From positions 620,001 to 684,000 of the forward strand of contig NZ_VFMX01000001.1 in the NCBI RefSeq assembly GCF_006715285.1: a stretch of DNA of 64,000 bases. The letters run 5' to 3'. This DNA comes from Arthrobacter sp. SLBN-83. GTDB lineage: Bacteria; Actinomycetota; Actinomycetes; Actinomycetales; Micrococcaceae. Below the pieces are notes generated by a model. That model was not told where the DNA came from and did no database searches. It was given only the letters and a program-made list of their open reading frames with translations. Below, in pieces: positions 52,300 to 60,610 of the stretch. Each line of letters opens with the position of its first letter. The stretch's first letter is position 1. Position numbers and translations under genes: made by a program.

Positions 52300-53209
52300 G
52301 ATCGACATCGCATCACTGCGGGCACTGGCAGGAATTAAGCAGCACGGTTCCGTCATCGCTGCCGCCGAAGCCATGGGGTTCAGCCCCTCGGCCGTGTCCC
52401 AGCAGGTCAAGAAGCTGGAGAAGGAGGCGGGCTTCGCCGTGCTGGAGCGCCGTGGCCGCGGGGTCCTGCTCACGGAGCGCGGACTGGCACTGGCAGCATA
52501 CGGCCGCCGCATCCTGGCTGAACTGGAAGAGCTTCAGTCCACGCTGTTGGCGGACCCCGCAAAGCCCAGCGGCAGCCTGAAGATTGTGTCCTTTTCCACC
52601 GCCTGCCGCGGGCTGGTGGGACCATTGCTGGCGCGGCTGGAGCAATCAGGCGCGGCGCTGAGCGTTGCCGTCCTGGCGGAGGATCCGCGCGAGGCCGTGG
52701 CCCGTGTTGCAAACGGGGAAGCCGACCTTGGCCTGGTGCACAACTGGAACTCAGTGCCGCTGGTAATCCCGGAACACCTGACGCTGGAATGGCTGTGTGA
52801 GGACGTGGCTGATGTCCTGGTTCACCGCAGCCACCCATTGGCGCAGCGGCCGGAGGTTGAACCGGCCGAACTGGTTGATGAGAAATGGATCAGCACGCCG
52901 GGCGGGGCAATCTGCAATGAGGCTCTGCTCCGCATCTTCGCCGACCTGGGACGCGTGCCGGACATCCGGGTTTACGATCCCGACTTCGCGACGCACGTCG
53001 CCTTGGTGGAACAGGGAGTCGCGGTTGCCCTCGTTCCCCGACTCGGGCGTCCGGCGCTGCCGCCCGGGGTGGCTGCCGTCCCTGTGGTCAACCCGGTCCA
53101 AGTCCGCCAGGTGGGACTGGTCCACCGCAGGACCATGACGGCCAGCCCGGGCATCAGGCACATAGCCGGACTCCTGCGCGAAATCGCCGCCAGCGTGCCC
53201 GGCGCCTAA
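52298..53209 (+). CDS. LysR family transcriptional regulator
   Basis: A 303-residue regulator. The helix-turn-helix is SVIAAAEAMGFSPSAVSQQVKKLEKEAGFAVLERRGRGVLLTERG (about 18-62), followed by the linker helix and a substrate-binding domain with LKIVSFSTACRGLVGPLLARL and VALVEQGVAVALVPRLG. Divergent from the EamA exporter, which suggests control of export of the compound it senses. ATG 52298 gives the usual MIDIASLRALAG start; ATGs at 52283 and 52271 are in frame, and no ribosome site decides between them. Confidence 0.9.
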   Translation: MIDIASLRALAGIKQHGSVIAAAEAMGFSPSAVSQQVKKLEKEAGFAVLERRGRGVLLTERGLALAAYGRRILAELEELQSTLLADPAKPSGSLKIVSFSTACRGLVGPLLARLEQSGAALSVAVLAEDPREAVARVANGEADLGLVHNWNSVPLVIPEHLTLEWLCEDVADVLVHRSHPLAQRPEVEPAELVDEKWISTPGGAICNEALLRIFADLGRVPDIRVYDPDFATHVALVEQGVAVALVPRLGRPALPPGVAAVPVVNPVQVRQVGLVHRRTMTASPGIRHIAGLLREIAASVPGA

Positions 53210-53275
53210 TGGGCCCGAGGCCAGCAGGCCAGACCTCGTAACGGATCCTAACGTGCGGCTCCCAGTGGGCGGATC

Positions 53276-53803
53276 CTAGTGTGCGCGGGGAACCGTGAAG
53301 CGGGTGATCCGCGCGTCCTGCCCGTCCAGTTCCGCCCACGGCTTCTCCGTTTCAAGGACCGTCAGCGCGTTGGTGGGAAACCGGGTGGCGGCGTCCATGT
53401 AGGCGTCGTGGTCGGAGTCCCGTGAGGCGAGGTGCATGGCCAGGTCCTGGACGCCCGGCAGGTGCGCGATCAGCATCAGCGTGGTCACGGTTTCCGGCAC
53501 GTGGTTGACCACGCTGAGCATCCGAAGCGCCGACGCCGCATAAAGGCCGTCTTCAAGCTTGGGCGTGGGAGCCTTGTCGCCGAGTTCCGAGCAGACCCAC
53601 GTACAGGTTTGCCGGGTCCGCAGGGCGCTGGAGCACAGGATGAAGTCCGGGACGACGTTGTGCTTGAGCAGCCACCGGCCGGCCAGCGGAGCTTCCCGGT
53701 GCCCGCGCTCCTCGAGGGGCCGCTCATGGTCGGCCACCCCGCCGGGCCAGTCGGCCTTGGCGTGGCGCATGATCACAAGGCGTCGAACATGGTGCGAACT
53801 CAT
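53276..53803 (-). CDS. histidine phosphatase family protein (SixA-type)
   Basis: A 175-residue protein with the phosphohistidine motif RRLVIMRHAKADWPGGVADHERPLEERGHREA at the N-terminus, CSSALRTRQT, and the second catalytic His in LMLIAHLPGVQDLA. This is the SixA arrangement (RHG variant RHA), enzymes that dephosphorylate phosphohistidine or small phosphoesters. The substrate here is unknown. ATG 53803; no partner gene is close. Confidence 0.9.
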   Translation of the reverse strand: MSSHHVRRLVIMRHAKADWPGGVADHERPLEERGHREAPLAGRWLLKHNVVPDFILCSSALRTRQTCTWVCSELGDKAPTPKLEDGLYAASALRMLSVVNHVPETVTTLMLIAHLPGVQDLAMHLASRDSDHDAYMDAATRFPTNALTVLETEKPWAELDGQDARITRFTVPRAH

Positions 53804-54178
53804 GGCCCAAGCCTAGCCCCAGCCAGCGCAGCCAAGGACGGGAGTGAACAGGACGCACCACGGGCGTCACACAGAGCACGCTTTCATCAGCGGGCAACCA
53901 GACAAGGCCCGCGAAACCAGGGCGCAGTCACAGACAAAGTTCCCAAAGCGTGCCCACAGTGACGCAAGGACCAAGCAGCCGCAAAGGCTTGGGATGCCAA
54001 AGGGAGCATATCCCGAAGGCGCCGTTGTTGCGTTGGGCCCACGCCGCCAGGGTTCCCTGGCCGAGCTTGCGAGGCGAGGGAGGCGGTGGGGAGGCACGAG
54101 CGCAGGCGCCGAAGGATGCCTCGCGAGAGCGAAGGCGACCAGTTCCACGGGAACAGGTCGCCTTCGTGCGCAAGAGAC
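53804..54178. other. 375-bp intergenic region, purine-biased, with two palindromic elements
   Basis: No convincing gene. The plus strand is purine-rich over 54060-54140. CCAGGG-TT-CCCTGG (54047-54060) and the larger hairpin at 54131-54165 stand out. Short frames here have composition unlike the neighbouring genes. It may be a dispersed intergenic element or a remnant. Confidence 0.45.
54131..54165. terminator. hairpin downstream of the winged-helix regulator
   Basis: GAAGGCGACC (54131-54140) pairs with GGTCGCCTTC (54156-54165), and the inner GTTCC/GGAAC continues the stem after a single A-A mismatch. It lies 14 bp after the stop of the minus-strand regulator; there is no T-tract. Confidence 0.6.
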
Positions 54179-55045
54179 TTAGATCGAGTACTCCGGAGCG
54201 GCCCAGACAACAACTTCCGGGTGCTCGTAGAACCGGTAGCCTTGGCCGCGGACCGTGCGGACGGTGTTGGCAAGGCGGCCCAGCTTGGAGCGAAGGCGGC
54301 GGATGTGGACGTCGATGGTGCGCTCGTTGGGCACTTCTTCGGCGTTGCGCCACAGTCCTTCGAGGAGTTCGTCGCGGCCCACGGTGCGGGTTCCGTTTTC
54401 CACGAGGTAGTTGAGGAGCTCGAATTCCTTGAAGGTGAGGTTGAGGGATTCGCCGTCGAGGTGGACTTCGCGGCGGGCGAGGTCGATGAGGACGCCGGAC
54501 GGGCGCGGTTCCTGCTGCTGGGCAGGACGGGGGGCCTCGGTGCGCTGGCGGGAGTTGACGGTGGGGTCGCCGAAGGTGGAGCGGACGACGTCAAGCGCGG
54601 AACCGGGGGTGCCGGCGGGGGCCACGGCCACGGCGGCGTAGCTCTCGGCGCCGGAGACCAGCGATTGGGCGTAAGCGCGGATTTCCTGGGCGAGCTTGGC
54701 GATGGAGGTGCCGGCTGCGGCTGCGGTTTCCTCGTCAATGCCCATGTAGAGGACGAATCCGCGGGCCACGTTCTCATTAGGTACCGGACGTACGGCGTTT
54801 GCTCCGGCAATAACCGGGGTAGGGGCCGTAACGGGAGCGGACTCAGCAGGGTGCACGGCGCGGAGCTGGCCGTAGGAGTTGGGGTTGTATCCCTGGGGGG
54901 CGAAGCCCTGGCCGGGAAAGCTGCTTCCGGAGGTGGAGGGAGCGAGCGCCTGTCGCGGGCCGAAACCGGGACGGAGGCCCGAGGGCTGCCCTGCCTTGGC
55001 TGCGTTACGGACAGAGATGTGGACGTATCCGGATGCTACTGACAT
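54179..55045 (-). CDS. winged-helix (OmpR-type) DNA-binding protein without receiver domain
   Basis: A 288-residue protein. The C-terminal 100 residues are an OmpR/PhoB effector domain (VLIDLARREVHLDGESLNLTFKEFELLNYLVENGTRTVGRDELLEGLW, then RTIDVHIRRLRSKLG and VRGQGYRFYEHP). The N-terminal 185 residues have no phospho-acceptor receiver; instead a Gly/Pro/Ser-rich disordered stretch (about 20-75) and a helical region (FVLYMGIDEETAAAAGTSIAKLAQEI, about 95-120). ATG 55045 has GAGG about 11 bases upstream. Its signal input is therefore not a standard kinase. A 575-bp leader region lies upstream. Confidence 0.85.
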   Translation of the reverse strand: MSVASGYVHISVRNAAKAGQPSGLRPGFGPRQALAPSTSGSSFPGQGFAPQGYNPNSYGQLRAVHPAESAPVTAPTPVIAGANAVRPVPNENVARGFVLYMGIDEETAAAAGTSIAKLAQEIRAYAQSLVSGAESYAAVAVAPAGTPGSALDVVRSTFGDPTVNSRQRTEAPRPAQQQEPRPSGVLIDLARREVHLDGESLNLTFKEFELLNYLVENGTRTVGRDELLEGLWRNAEEVPNERTIDVHIRRLRSKLGRLANTVRTVRGQGYRFYEHPEVVVWAAPEYSI

Positions 55046-55620
55046 GGAATGCTTTACCTCAATGTGAAATGGCCGCCTTCGCGGCTCGAATGCTGACTTC
55101 CCCGTTTGCACAGAGCGGGGAGGGGCGCCCGACGCTGGGCTTGGGGGCGAATGCCTAAGAACTTCGGTGGGTGGGAAGGTCAGGCGTGCATTCGACAACA
55201 GCGCATGTCGGCAGCAGCGGATGTGCTGGGCCAATATTCTGCGGCTGCAGGTGCTGTTGAGTTCTTGTTCACATTGGAAGTGTGCAGCGTAACAATGCCA
55301 ACTTGCAAGTAACAATGGACCGAAGGGTCCGCATCGTGAGACAAATCGCGGAATTGTGGTCGATGTCACTAGTTCGGCAGCGGGCTTATATTTCGACTCT
55401 TATCCGGCCAAAAAGCTCTTTTGAGGGTCTTTCCAAAATATAATTCGCGAGCAGGCGCCATCGCCGAACAGCACCGAAATTCAACCGTTTGACGTGGAAT
55501 CGCCCAGCGCTGGCTACTGCGTGTCCAGCCGATGTCCTGCCTCCGGCGTATTTTCTGCTGAAAATCCTCTGGCCGGAGGCAGGATGGGCGGAGTGACGGC
55601 GGTGCTCGTTGTCCCGACCC
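55046..55620. promoter_or_regulatory. 575-bp intergenic region upstream of the winged-helix regulator
   Basis: No gene seen. Part of it (55250-55450) is clearly more A/T-rich than the rest of the window. GTAACAATG occurs twice in direct orientation (55289-55297 and 55309-55317), 20 bp apart, i.e. about two helical turns. CCCCG/CGGGG near 55098-55120 forms a small hairpin. The region probably holds the regulator's promoter and a long leader. Confidence 0.5.
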
Positions 55621-56601
55621 TCAGTTGCTGCTGGTTCCCGGGTTGGGAGTTGTTGCAGTGCCGGCTGCTGCAAGCTGGATGGTCTGCGCGGTGTAGGTGT
55701 CCGAATTCTTCAGCGCCGTAACGCGGACAGTCGCTCCGGTGGTCACGCTGGACAGGCTGAGCGTGCTGCCGGCGGAGCCACCGCGCTGCCGCATACCCTG
55801 TGACACCTGGACATCGCTGCCCACAGCGTAGGTCCGGGAAAAACCGTCCTCGCTCTTGACGGTCAGGGAGGTTTCCGAAATCTCCGTCACCGTGCCGGTT
55901 TGGCCTGCCATGGTCACGTAACTTGAGTCCCGCAGGACGACGTATTCAGAGTGGACGGCTGCATTGAGGCCTGCTCCGCCCATCCCCAGACCACCGGGAC
56001 CGCCGTCCAGCCCCACGCCACCGTCCATGTCGCGCCCTGTCCCGCCACCGTCCATGTCGCGCCCTGTCCCGCCGCCGTCCGTGCCGGTTTGGCTACCCGG
56101 GCCCGCCATGCCGCCTTGCCCGTTCATACCGCTCTGCCCGTTCATACCGCTCTGCCCGCCGGGGCCGAACTGGCCGCTGCCACCTGCGCCCAGGCCGTTG
56201 TTGGCTGAAGCAGCAGTGGAACCGTTTCCGGCAGCATAGGCGCCGGCACCGGCCGCTGCGGCAACTGCCACCGCCACTCCGCCCACCAGCAAACCCTTCT
56301 TTGCAGTCCAGCTTCCTTTCCCGCTCCGCGGCGAACCGTTTGGCGCGTATGGCTGCGGCGCGCCCCACCCTGTGCCGGGGCGGGGCTCCTGGCCGGCTGC
56401 CGGCGTCGTGCCCCATCCTGCGGATGGCGGTCCGGGAACGGGCGCGCCCCAGCCCTGTGCCGGCTGCTGCGAAATCGGCTGGTACGCGGCGTGGTCCGGA
56501 GCGTCGTTGGCGTGGTCGGCCGGGGCGCCGCCCCACACGGGTGCCGGCTGCCCCTTCTGTGCTGATGCCCCCGCGACGGACCGGTTGTCCTGTTGATCCA
56601 T
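55621..56601 (-). CDS. membrane-anchored protein with DUF5666-like extracytoplasmic domain
   Basis: A 326-residue protein. Residues 1-105 are cytosolic and Pro/Gly/Gln-rich. One TM (KKGLLVGGVAVAVAAAAGAGAYAAG, about 109-133) follows, then an exposed Gly/Met/Asp-rich repeat region (about 140-225) and a C-terminal beta domain (GQTGTVTEISETSLTVKSEDGFSRTYAVGSDVQVSQG, then GATVRVTALKN). The last part looks like a DUF5666/OB-type domain. ATG 56601 has GGAG eight bases upstream. It diverges from the PhoP-like regulator and shares its control region. Two DNA tandem repeats encode the Gly-rich part. Confidence 0.82.
   Translation of the reverse strand: MDQQDNRSVAGASAQKGQPAPVWGGAPADHANDAPDHAAYQPISQQPAQGWGAPVPGPPSAGWGTTPAAGQEPRPGTGWGAPQPYAPNGSPRSGKGSWTAKKGLLVGGVAVAVAAAAGAGAYAAGNGSTAASANNGLGAGGSGQFGPGGQSGMNGQSGMNGQGGMAGPGSQTGTDGGGTGRDMDGGGTGRDMDGGVGLDGGPGGLGMGGAGLNAAVHSEYVVLRDSSYVTMAGQTGTVTEISETSLTVKSEDGFSRTYAVGSDVQVSQGMRQRGGSAGSTLSLSSVTTGATVRVTALKNSDTYTAQTIQLAAAGTATTPNPGTSSN
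56020..56073. repeat. 27-bp perfect tandem duplication
   Basis: 56020-56046 and 56047-56073 are identical. They encode the duplicated GGGTGRDMD unit in the DUF5666-like protein. Length 27 keeps the frame. Confidence 0.9.
56118..56153. repeat. 18-bp perfect tandem duplication
   Basis: 56118-56135 and 56136-56153 are identical and encode repeated GQSGMN units in the same protein. The frame is kept. Confidence 0.9.
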
Positions 56602-56782
56602 GGCTTTCTCCAAGAAGTGATTGATGCTGGTGAGGTGCTGTCTTGTTGTTCGATCAGGTTCTGCCGGTTTGCTGTGCGGCGCCTGTGCCGGAGGCCAAGC
56701 CTGCCTGTGACCTGGCGGAAGGGCAGGCGCGGACCTTACCGGGGCTGCATGTCCTGTGCGCCCCGGCTGGCTAGGCTGGAGT

Positions 56783-56800
56783 TCACAGCTGGAACACAGC
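56783..56800 (+). promoter_or_regulatory. candidate PhoP-type box (TCACAGC-N4-ACACAGC)
   Basis: TCACAGC (56783-56789), four bases, then ACACAGC (56794-56800). This is the 7-4-7 direct repeat described for Mycobacterium tuberculosis PhoP. It lies 43 bp before the response-regulator ATG, in the region shared with the divergent DUF5666 gene. Confidence 0.75.
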
Positions 56801-56843
56801 AACGGCAAAGCATCGGCAAACCGGCAGATCGGAGGGTTGTCCC

Positions 56844-57584
56844 ATGGCATCCCCGCACCCCATGACCAACAACCTTCCGCAGCTCACCCACCCCGATGGC
56901 TCCCCCATCCGCGCCCTGGTGGTGGATGACGAGCCCAGCCTGTCCGAGCTCATGAGCATGGGGCTGCGCATGGCCGGCTGGTCGGTAGCCGTGGCCGGGG
57001 ACGGACCCACCGCCGTCAAGCTGGCCAAGGACTTCCATCCTGACGTCCTGGTGCTTGATGTCATGCTCCCCGGGTTCGACGGCGTGGAGCTGCTGGGCAG
57101 GATCCGCGCCTTTGCGCCGGAGGTGCCTGCGCTCTTCCTGACGGCGAAGGACGCAGTACAAGACCGCATCGTTGGGCTGGCCGCCGGCGGGGACGACTAC
57201 GTCACCAAGCCCTTCAGCATGGAGGAAGTGCTGCTGCGCCTGCACCGCCTGGTGCAGCGCTCCGGGGTGGCCGCCATGGACACCGCCGAACTGGTGGTGG
57301 GCGACCTGGTGCTCAACGTGGACACCCGGGAAGTCACCCGCGCCGGGGAGGAGATCCAGCTGACGGCAACCCAGTTCGAGCTGCTCCGCTACCTGATGGA
57401 GAATCCCAAGCGCGTGGTCAGCAAGGCCCAGATCCTGGACCACGTGTGGGACTACGACTTCGGCGGCCAGGCAAACATTGTGGAACTGTACATTTCCTAC
57501 CTGCGCAAGAAGATCGAAGCCAACCATCCGCCGATGATCCACACCGTGCGCGGGGCGGGCTATGTCATCAAGCCCGCAGACTAG
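56844..57584 (+). CDS. OmpR-family response regulator, PhoP-like
   Basis: A 246-residue regulator. The receiver domain (about 22-140) has the acidic pair VVDDEP, phospho-acceptor D72 in LVLDVMLPGFDG, and the switch residues FLTAKD and YVTKPFS. The winged-helix domain (about 150-245) includes QLTATQFELLRYLMENPKRVVSKAQILDHVWDYDFGG and YISYLRKKIE. Its text around PALFLTAKDAVQDRIVGL and ILDHVWDYDFGG is strikingly close to M. tuberculosis PhoP. ATG 56844 has GGAGGG seven bases upstream. The kinase gene follows 12 bp after the stop. Confidence 0.93.
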   Translation: MASPHPMTNNLPQLTHPDGSPIRALVVDDEPSLSELMSMGLRMAGWSVAVAGDGPTAVKLAKDFHPDVLVLDVMLPGFDGVELLGRIRAFAPEVPALFLTAKDAVQDRIVGLAAGGDDYVTKPFSMEEVLLRLHRLVQRSGVAAMDTAELVVGDLVLNVDTREVTRAGEEIQLTATQFELLRYLMENPKRVVSKAQILDHVWDYDFGGQANIVELYISYLRKKIEANHPPMIHTVRGAGYVIKPAD

Positions 57585-57596
57585 CCAAGGAAAAGC

Positions 57597-59075
57597 ATGT
57601 CATCGCTTTCCGGTGTCCCCCGGCCCGCCGGCCGGTCCTGGTTCAACCCCTCCACCTGGCACCTCCGCACCCGCCTGATCCTGCTCTCCATGGCGCTCCT
57701 GGTGGCGATCTCCGGCGCGATCGGCGTGGTCAGCTATGCCTCGATGGACGTGGTCCTTACCAACCAACTGGATGCGCAGCTGAAGCTGGCGTCCCGCGGC
57801 CGGCCGCCCGAAGGCAACCCCTCGGGCCGCCCCGATCCCCTCGATGCACGCGGTCAAAGCGTGGGAACGCTGAATGCCCGGGTGGTGAACGGGCAGGTCA
57901 GCAGGGAGGCAGGGTTCCTGTCCTCCGACGCCACCCGTATCTCCCTGACCTCACGTGACGTTGCCACCCTGCAGGCACTCCCCCACGACGGCGTACCGGT
58001 GGACCGCGAATTGTCCAACGGCGACTACCGGCTGATGGCCACCCAAACCCCTTACGGTGACGTGGTGATCACCGGCCTGCCGCTCGCGACGAAGCAAAGC
58101 ACCGAGGCCTCGCTGGTACTGACCATGGTGCTGGTCTCGTTGGGTGGCCTGGTCCTGATCGGGCTTGCCGGTACGGCCCTCATCCGCAGGACCATGCGGC
58201 CGCTTGAGCAGCTGTCAGACGTCGCCACCAAGGTTTCCAAGCTGCCGCTGGATGCCGGTGAGGTGGCGCTCGCCGTGCGCGTGCCGCCCTCCGCAGCGCA
58301 TCCCACCACGGAGGTGGGCAGTGTGGGCCATGCCCTGAACCTGATGCTGGACAACGTCTCCAGCGCGTTGGAAGCCCGGCAACGCAGCGAGATGAAGGTG
58401 CGCCAGTTCGTTGCCGACGCCTCCCACGAACTCCGAACTCCGCTGACCGCCATCCGCGGGTACACCGAGCTGATGCGGATGACCGAGCACCTTACGGAGG
58501 ACGGGCAAAAGTCGCTGGGCCGCGTCCAGAGCCAGTCGGAGCGGATGACCGCGCTGGTGGAGGACCTGCTGCTGCTGGCCCGCCTGGACGAGGGCAAGGC
58601 AACCGAGACCACGGATGTGGACCTGACCCAGCTGGTCATCGAAACGGTCAGCGACGAGAAGGTCATGGCCCCGGACCACACCTGGCAGCTGAAGTTGCCC
58701 GACGAACCCGTCACGGTCCGCGGGGACACCACCCAGCTGCACCAGGTGCTGGCCAACCTGCTCTCCAACGCCCGGAAGCACACGCCGGCGGGCACCACCG
58801 TGACCACCGGCGTAATGCGCTCCGCAGACGGGAGTGTGGTGGTCACGGTCACCGATGACGGCCCGGGTATCCCCGCCGAATTCCAGGGCAGCATTTTCAG
58901 CCGCTTCACCCGGGCCGACACCGCCCGCTCCGGCTGGGAAGGGTCATCCGGGCTGGGCCTGTCCATTGTCGAATCCATCGTGGCGGCCCATGGCGGCAGC
59001 GTGGAACTGGTCTCGCGGCCCGGCAGGACCGAGTTCGCCGTACGCCTCCCTGCCGCGGGGCCGGCCAAGGCCTAA
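57597..59075 (+). CDS. sensor histidine kinase (PhoR-like)
   Basis: A 492-residue membrane kinase. TM1 (LRTRLILLSMALLVAISGAIGVVSY, about 22-47), an extracytoplasmic sensor (about 50-170), TM2 (about 172-195), a HAMP linker (RRTMRPLEQLSDVATKVSKLPL onward), then the HisKA helix with H277 in DASHELRTPLTAI. The ATPase domain shows the N box LHQVLANLLSNARKHTP, G1 DDGPGIP, F box IFSRFTR and G2 SGLGLSIVESIV. ATG 57597 has AAGGA upstream. It should phosphorylate the adjacent regulator; the signal is unknown. Confidence 0.94.
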   Translation: MSSLSGVPRPAGRSWFNPSTWHLRTRLILLSMALLVAISGAIGVVSYASMDVVLTNQLDAQLKLASRGRPPEGNPSGRPDPLDARGQSVGTLNARVVNGQVSREAGFLSSDATRISLTSRDVATLQALPHDGVPVDRELSNGDYRLMATQTPYGDVVITGLPLATKQSTEASLVLTMVLVSLGGLVLIGLAGTALIRRTMRPLEQLSDVATKVSKLPLDAGEVALAVRVPPSAAHPTTEVGSVGHALNLMLDNVSSALEARQRSEMKVRQFVADASHELRTPLTAIRGYTELMRMTEHLTEDGQKSLGRVQSQSERMTALVEDLLLLARLDEGKATETTDVDLTQLVIETVSDEKVMAPDHTWQLKLPDEPVTVRGDTTQLHQVLANLLSNARKHTPAGTTVTTGVMRSADGSVVVTVTDDGPGIPAEFQGSIFSRFTRADTARSGWEGSSGLGLSIVESIVAAHGGSVELVSRPGRTEFAVRLPAAGPAKA

Positions 59076-59094
59076 AACCAGGGCAGCAACACTT

Positions 59095-59112
59095 ACACAG
59101 GCACGTCACAGG
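59095..59112 (+). promoter_or_regulatory. candidate PhoP-type box (ACACAGG-N4-TCACAGG) before the glycosyltransferase operon
   Basis: ACACAGG (59095-59101), four bases, TCACAGG (59106-59112), 44 bp before the GT2 ATG. It has the same 7-4-7 direct-repeat layout as the box at 56783. AGGCAC/GTGCCT (59099-59104, 59115-59120) also makes a short dyad over it. Confidence 0.7.
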
Positions 59113-59155
59113 TTGTGCCTAAAGCCCACAAATCCGGCGGCGCCACTCTTGATTC

Positions 59156-60610
59156 ATGACGCTCACCGACTCCACTTCAGGAACCCTGCAGGACGCCGCG
59201 GTGGCGCCGCCGGGCCCTCCATCTGCCGGACTTCCATCCACTGGCCTCCCTTCCCGCGGGCGCGCCGTACGCCGCGCGCCCGTCGACACCAGAACCGCAG
59301 TTCCCGTCCTTGATGTCACCATTCCCGTCTTCAACGAGGAACGCGACCTTGAGGAATGCCTCCGCAGGCTCCACAACCACCTGCGCGATTCTTTCCCGCA
59401 CAGCTTCCGGATCACGGTGGCGGACAACGCCAGCACCGACGGAACCCTGAAGATCGCCGAACGGCTGGCACGTGAGTTCCCCGAACTCGCGGTGGTCCAC
59501 CTCGACGAGAAGGGCCGCGGAAATGCCCTGCGCAAGGTATGGCTGGCGTCGCCGTCGCCCGTCCTGGCGTACATGGACGTGGACCTGTCCACCGACCTTG
59601 CCGCCCTGCCCCCTCTGCTGGCACCCCTGATCTCGGGGCACTCGGACCTGGCCATCGGCACCCGCCTCACCCGCAACTCCCGCGTGGTCCGCGGCCCCAA
59701 ACGGGAGTTCATCTCGCGCAGCTACAACCTGATGCTCCACTCCTTCATGGGTGCCCGGTTCAGCGACGCCCAGTGCGGCTTCAAGGCCATCCGCGCCGAC
59801 GTCGCCCAGCAGATCCTGCCCTACACCGTGGACAATTCCTGGTTCTTCGACACCGAGCTCCTGGTCCTTGCCGAGCGCTGCGGACTGCGGGTCCATGAAG
59901 TTCCCGTCGACTGGATTGACGACCCGGATTCAAGTGTGGACGTGGTCCGGACCGCGCTGGCGGACGTCCGCGGCATGGCCCGGCTTACCCGGGACCTGGT
60001 CTACGGCCGCATCCCGGTACCGGAGCTGCGCGCCGCCCTGGCGCGGGGCCCGCTGCCGGCGTCGTCGCGGGAAGGCGAACAGACCCGCGGCAGCAGCCTG
60101 TTCGGCCAGCTGGTCCGGTTCGCCGTGATCGGGGCCGCCTCGACCCTGGCCTACCTGCTGATCTTCCTGTTCTGCCGCGGCTTCATGGACCCGCAGCTGG
60201 CAAACTTCCTGGCGCTGCTGATCACTGCGGTGGCCAACACCGGCGCGAACAGGCGCTTCACATTCGGCATCCAAGGCGGCAATCCGGTCCGGCACCACTT
60301 CGAGGGCTTGATAGTTTTCGGCATTGGCCTGCTGCTCACCTCCGCAGCGCTCGCCCTGGTGCACAGTACGACGACGCCCGACCGGTGGGCGGAAGTGCTC
60401 ACCGTAGTGGCGGCGAACCTTGGGGCCACGGCTGTCCGGTTCCTGTTGTTCCGGTTGTGGGTCTTCCGGGACAAGGCACCGGGCACGCTGTCTCCCGGCG
60501 CCAGCGATGCCAATTCCGGAACCAGCGCCGAAACCCGTACCGGCACTACCGCCGAACCCACCGCCGAGAACGCTTCGGCCACAACGTCAACAGAAACGGC
60601 AGCATCATGA
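59156..60610 (+). CDS. GT2 glycosyltransferase fused to GtrA-type flippase domain
   Basis: A 484-residue two-domain protein. Residues about 48-290 are a GT-A family 2 polyprenyl-phosphate glycosyltransferase (VTIPVFNEERDLEECLRRL, VADNASTDGTLKIAE, AYMDVDLSTDLAALPP, FSDAQCGFKAIR, WFFDTELLVLAER, VPVDWIDDPDSSVD). Residues about 320-445 are a GtrA domain with four TMs (LVRFAVIGAASTLAYLLIFLF, ANTGANRRFTFGI, RFLLFRLWVF). It would make polyprenyl-phosphate-sugar and help flip it outward. A disordered Thr/Ala/Glu tail ends it. The ATG of the next gene overlaps its stop (ATGA, 60607-60610). Confidence 0.93.
   Translation: MTLTDSTSGTLQDAAVAPPGPPSAGLPSTGLPSRGRAVRRAPVDTRTAVPVLDVTIPVFNEERDLEECLRRLHNHLRDSFPHSFRITVADNASTDGTLKIAERLAREFPELAVVHLDEKGRGNALRKVWLASPSPVLAYMDVDLSTDLAALPPLLAPLISGHSDLAIGTRLTRNSRVVRGPKREFISRSYNLMLHSFMGARFSDAQCGFKAIRADVAQQILPYTVDNSWFFDTELLVLAERCGLRVHEVPVDWIDDPDSSVDVVRTALADVRGMARLTRDLVYGRIPVPELRAALARGPLPASSREGEQTRGSSLFGQLVRFAVIGAASTLAYLLIFLFCRGFMDPQLANFLALLITAVANTGANRRFTFGIQGGNPVRHHFEGLIVFGIGLLLTSAALALVHSTTTPDRWAEVLTVVAANLGATAVRFLLFRLWVFRDKAPGTLSPGASDANSGTSAETRTGTTAEPTAENASATTSTETAAS

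Noticed and set aside
53844..54182. A 112-residue plus-strand frame in the gap after the SixA-type gene.
   Set aside because: No ribosome site, Arg/Ala/Gly-biased composition and no motif; it also runs through the hairpin at 54131-54165.
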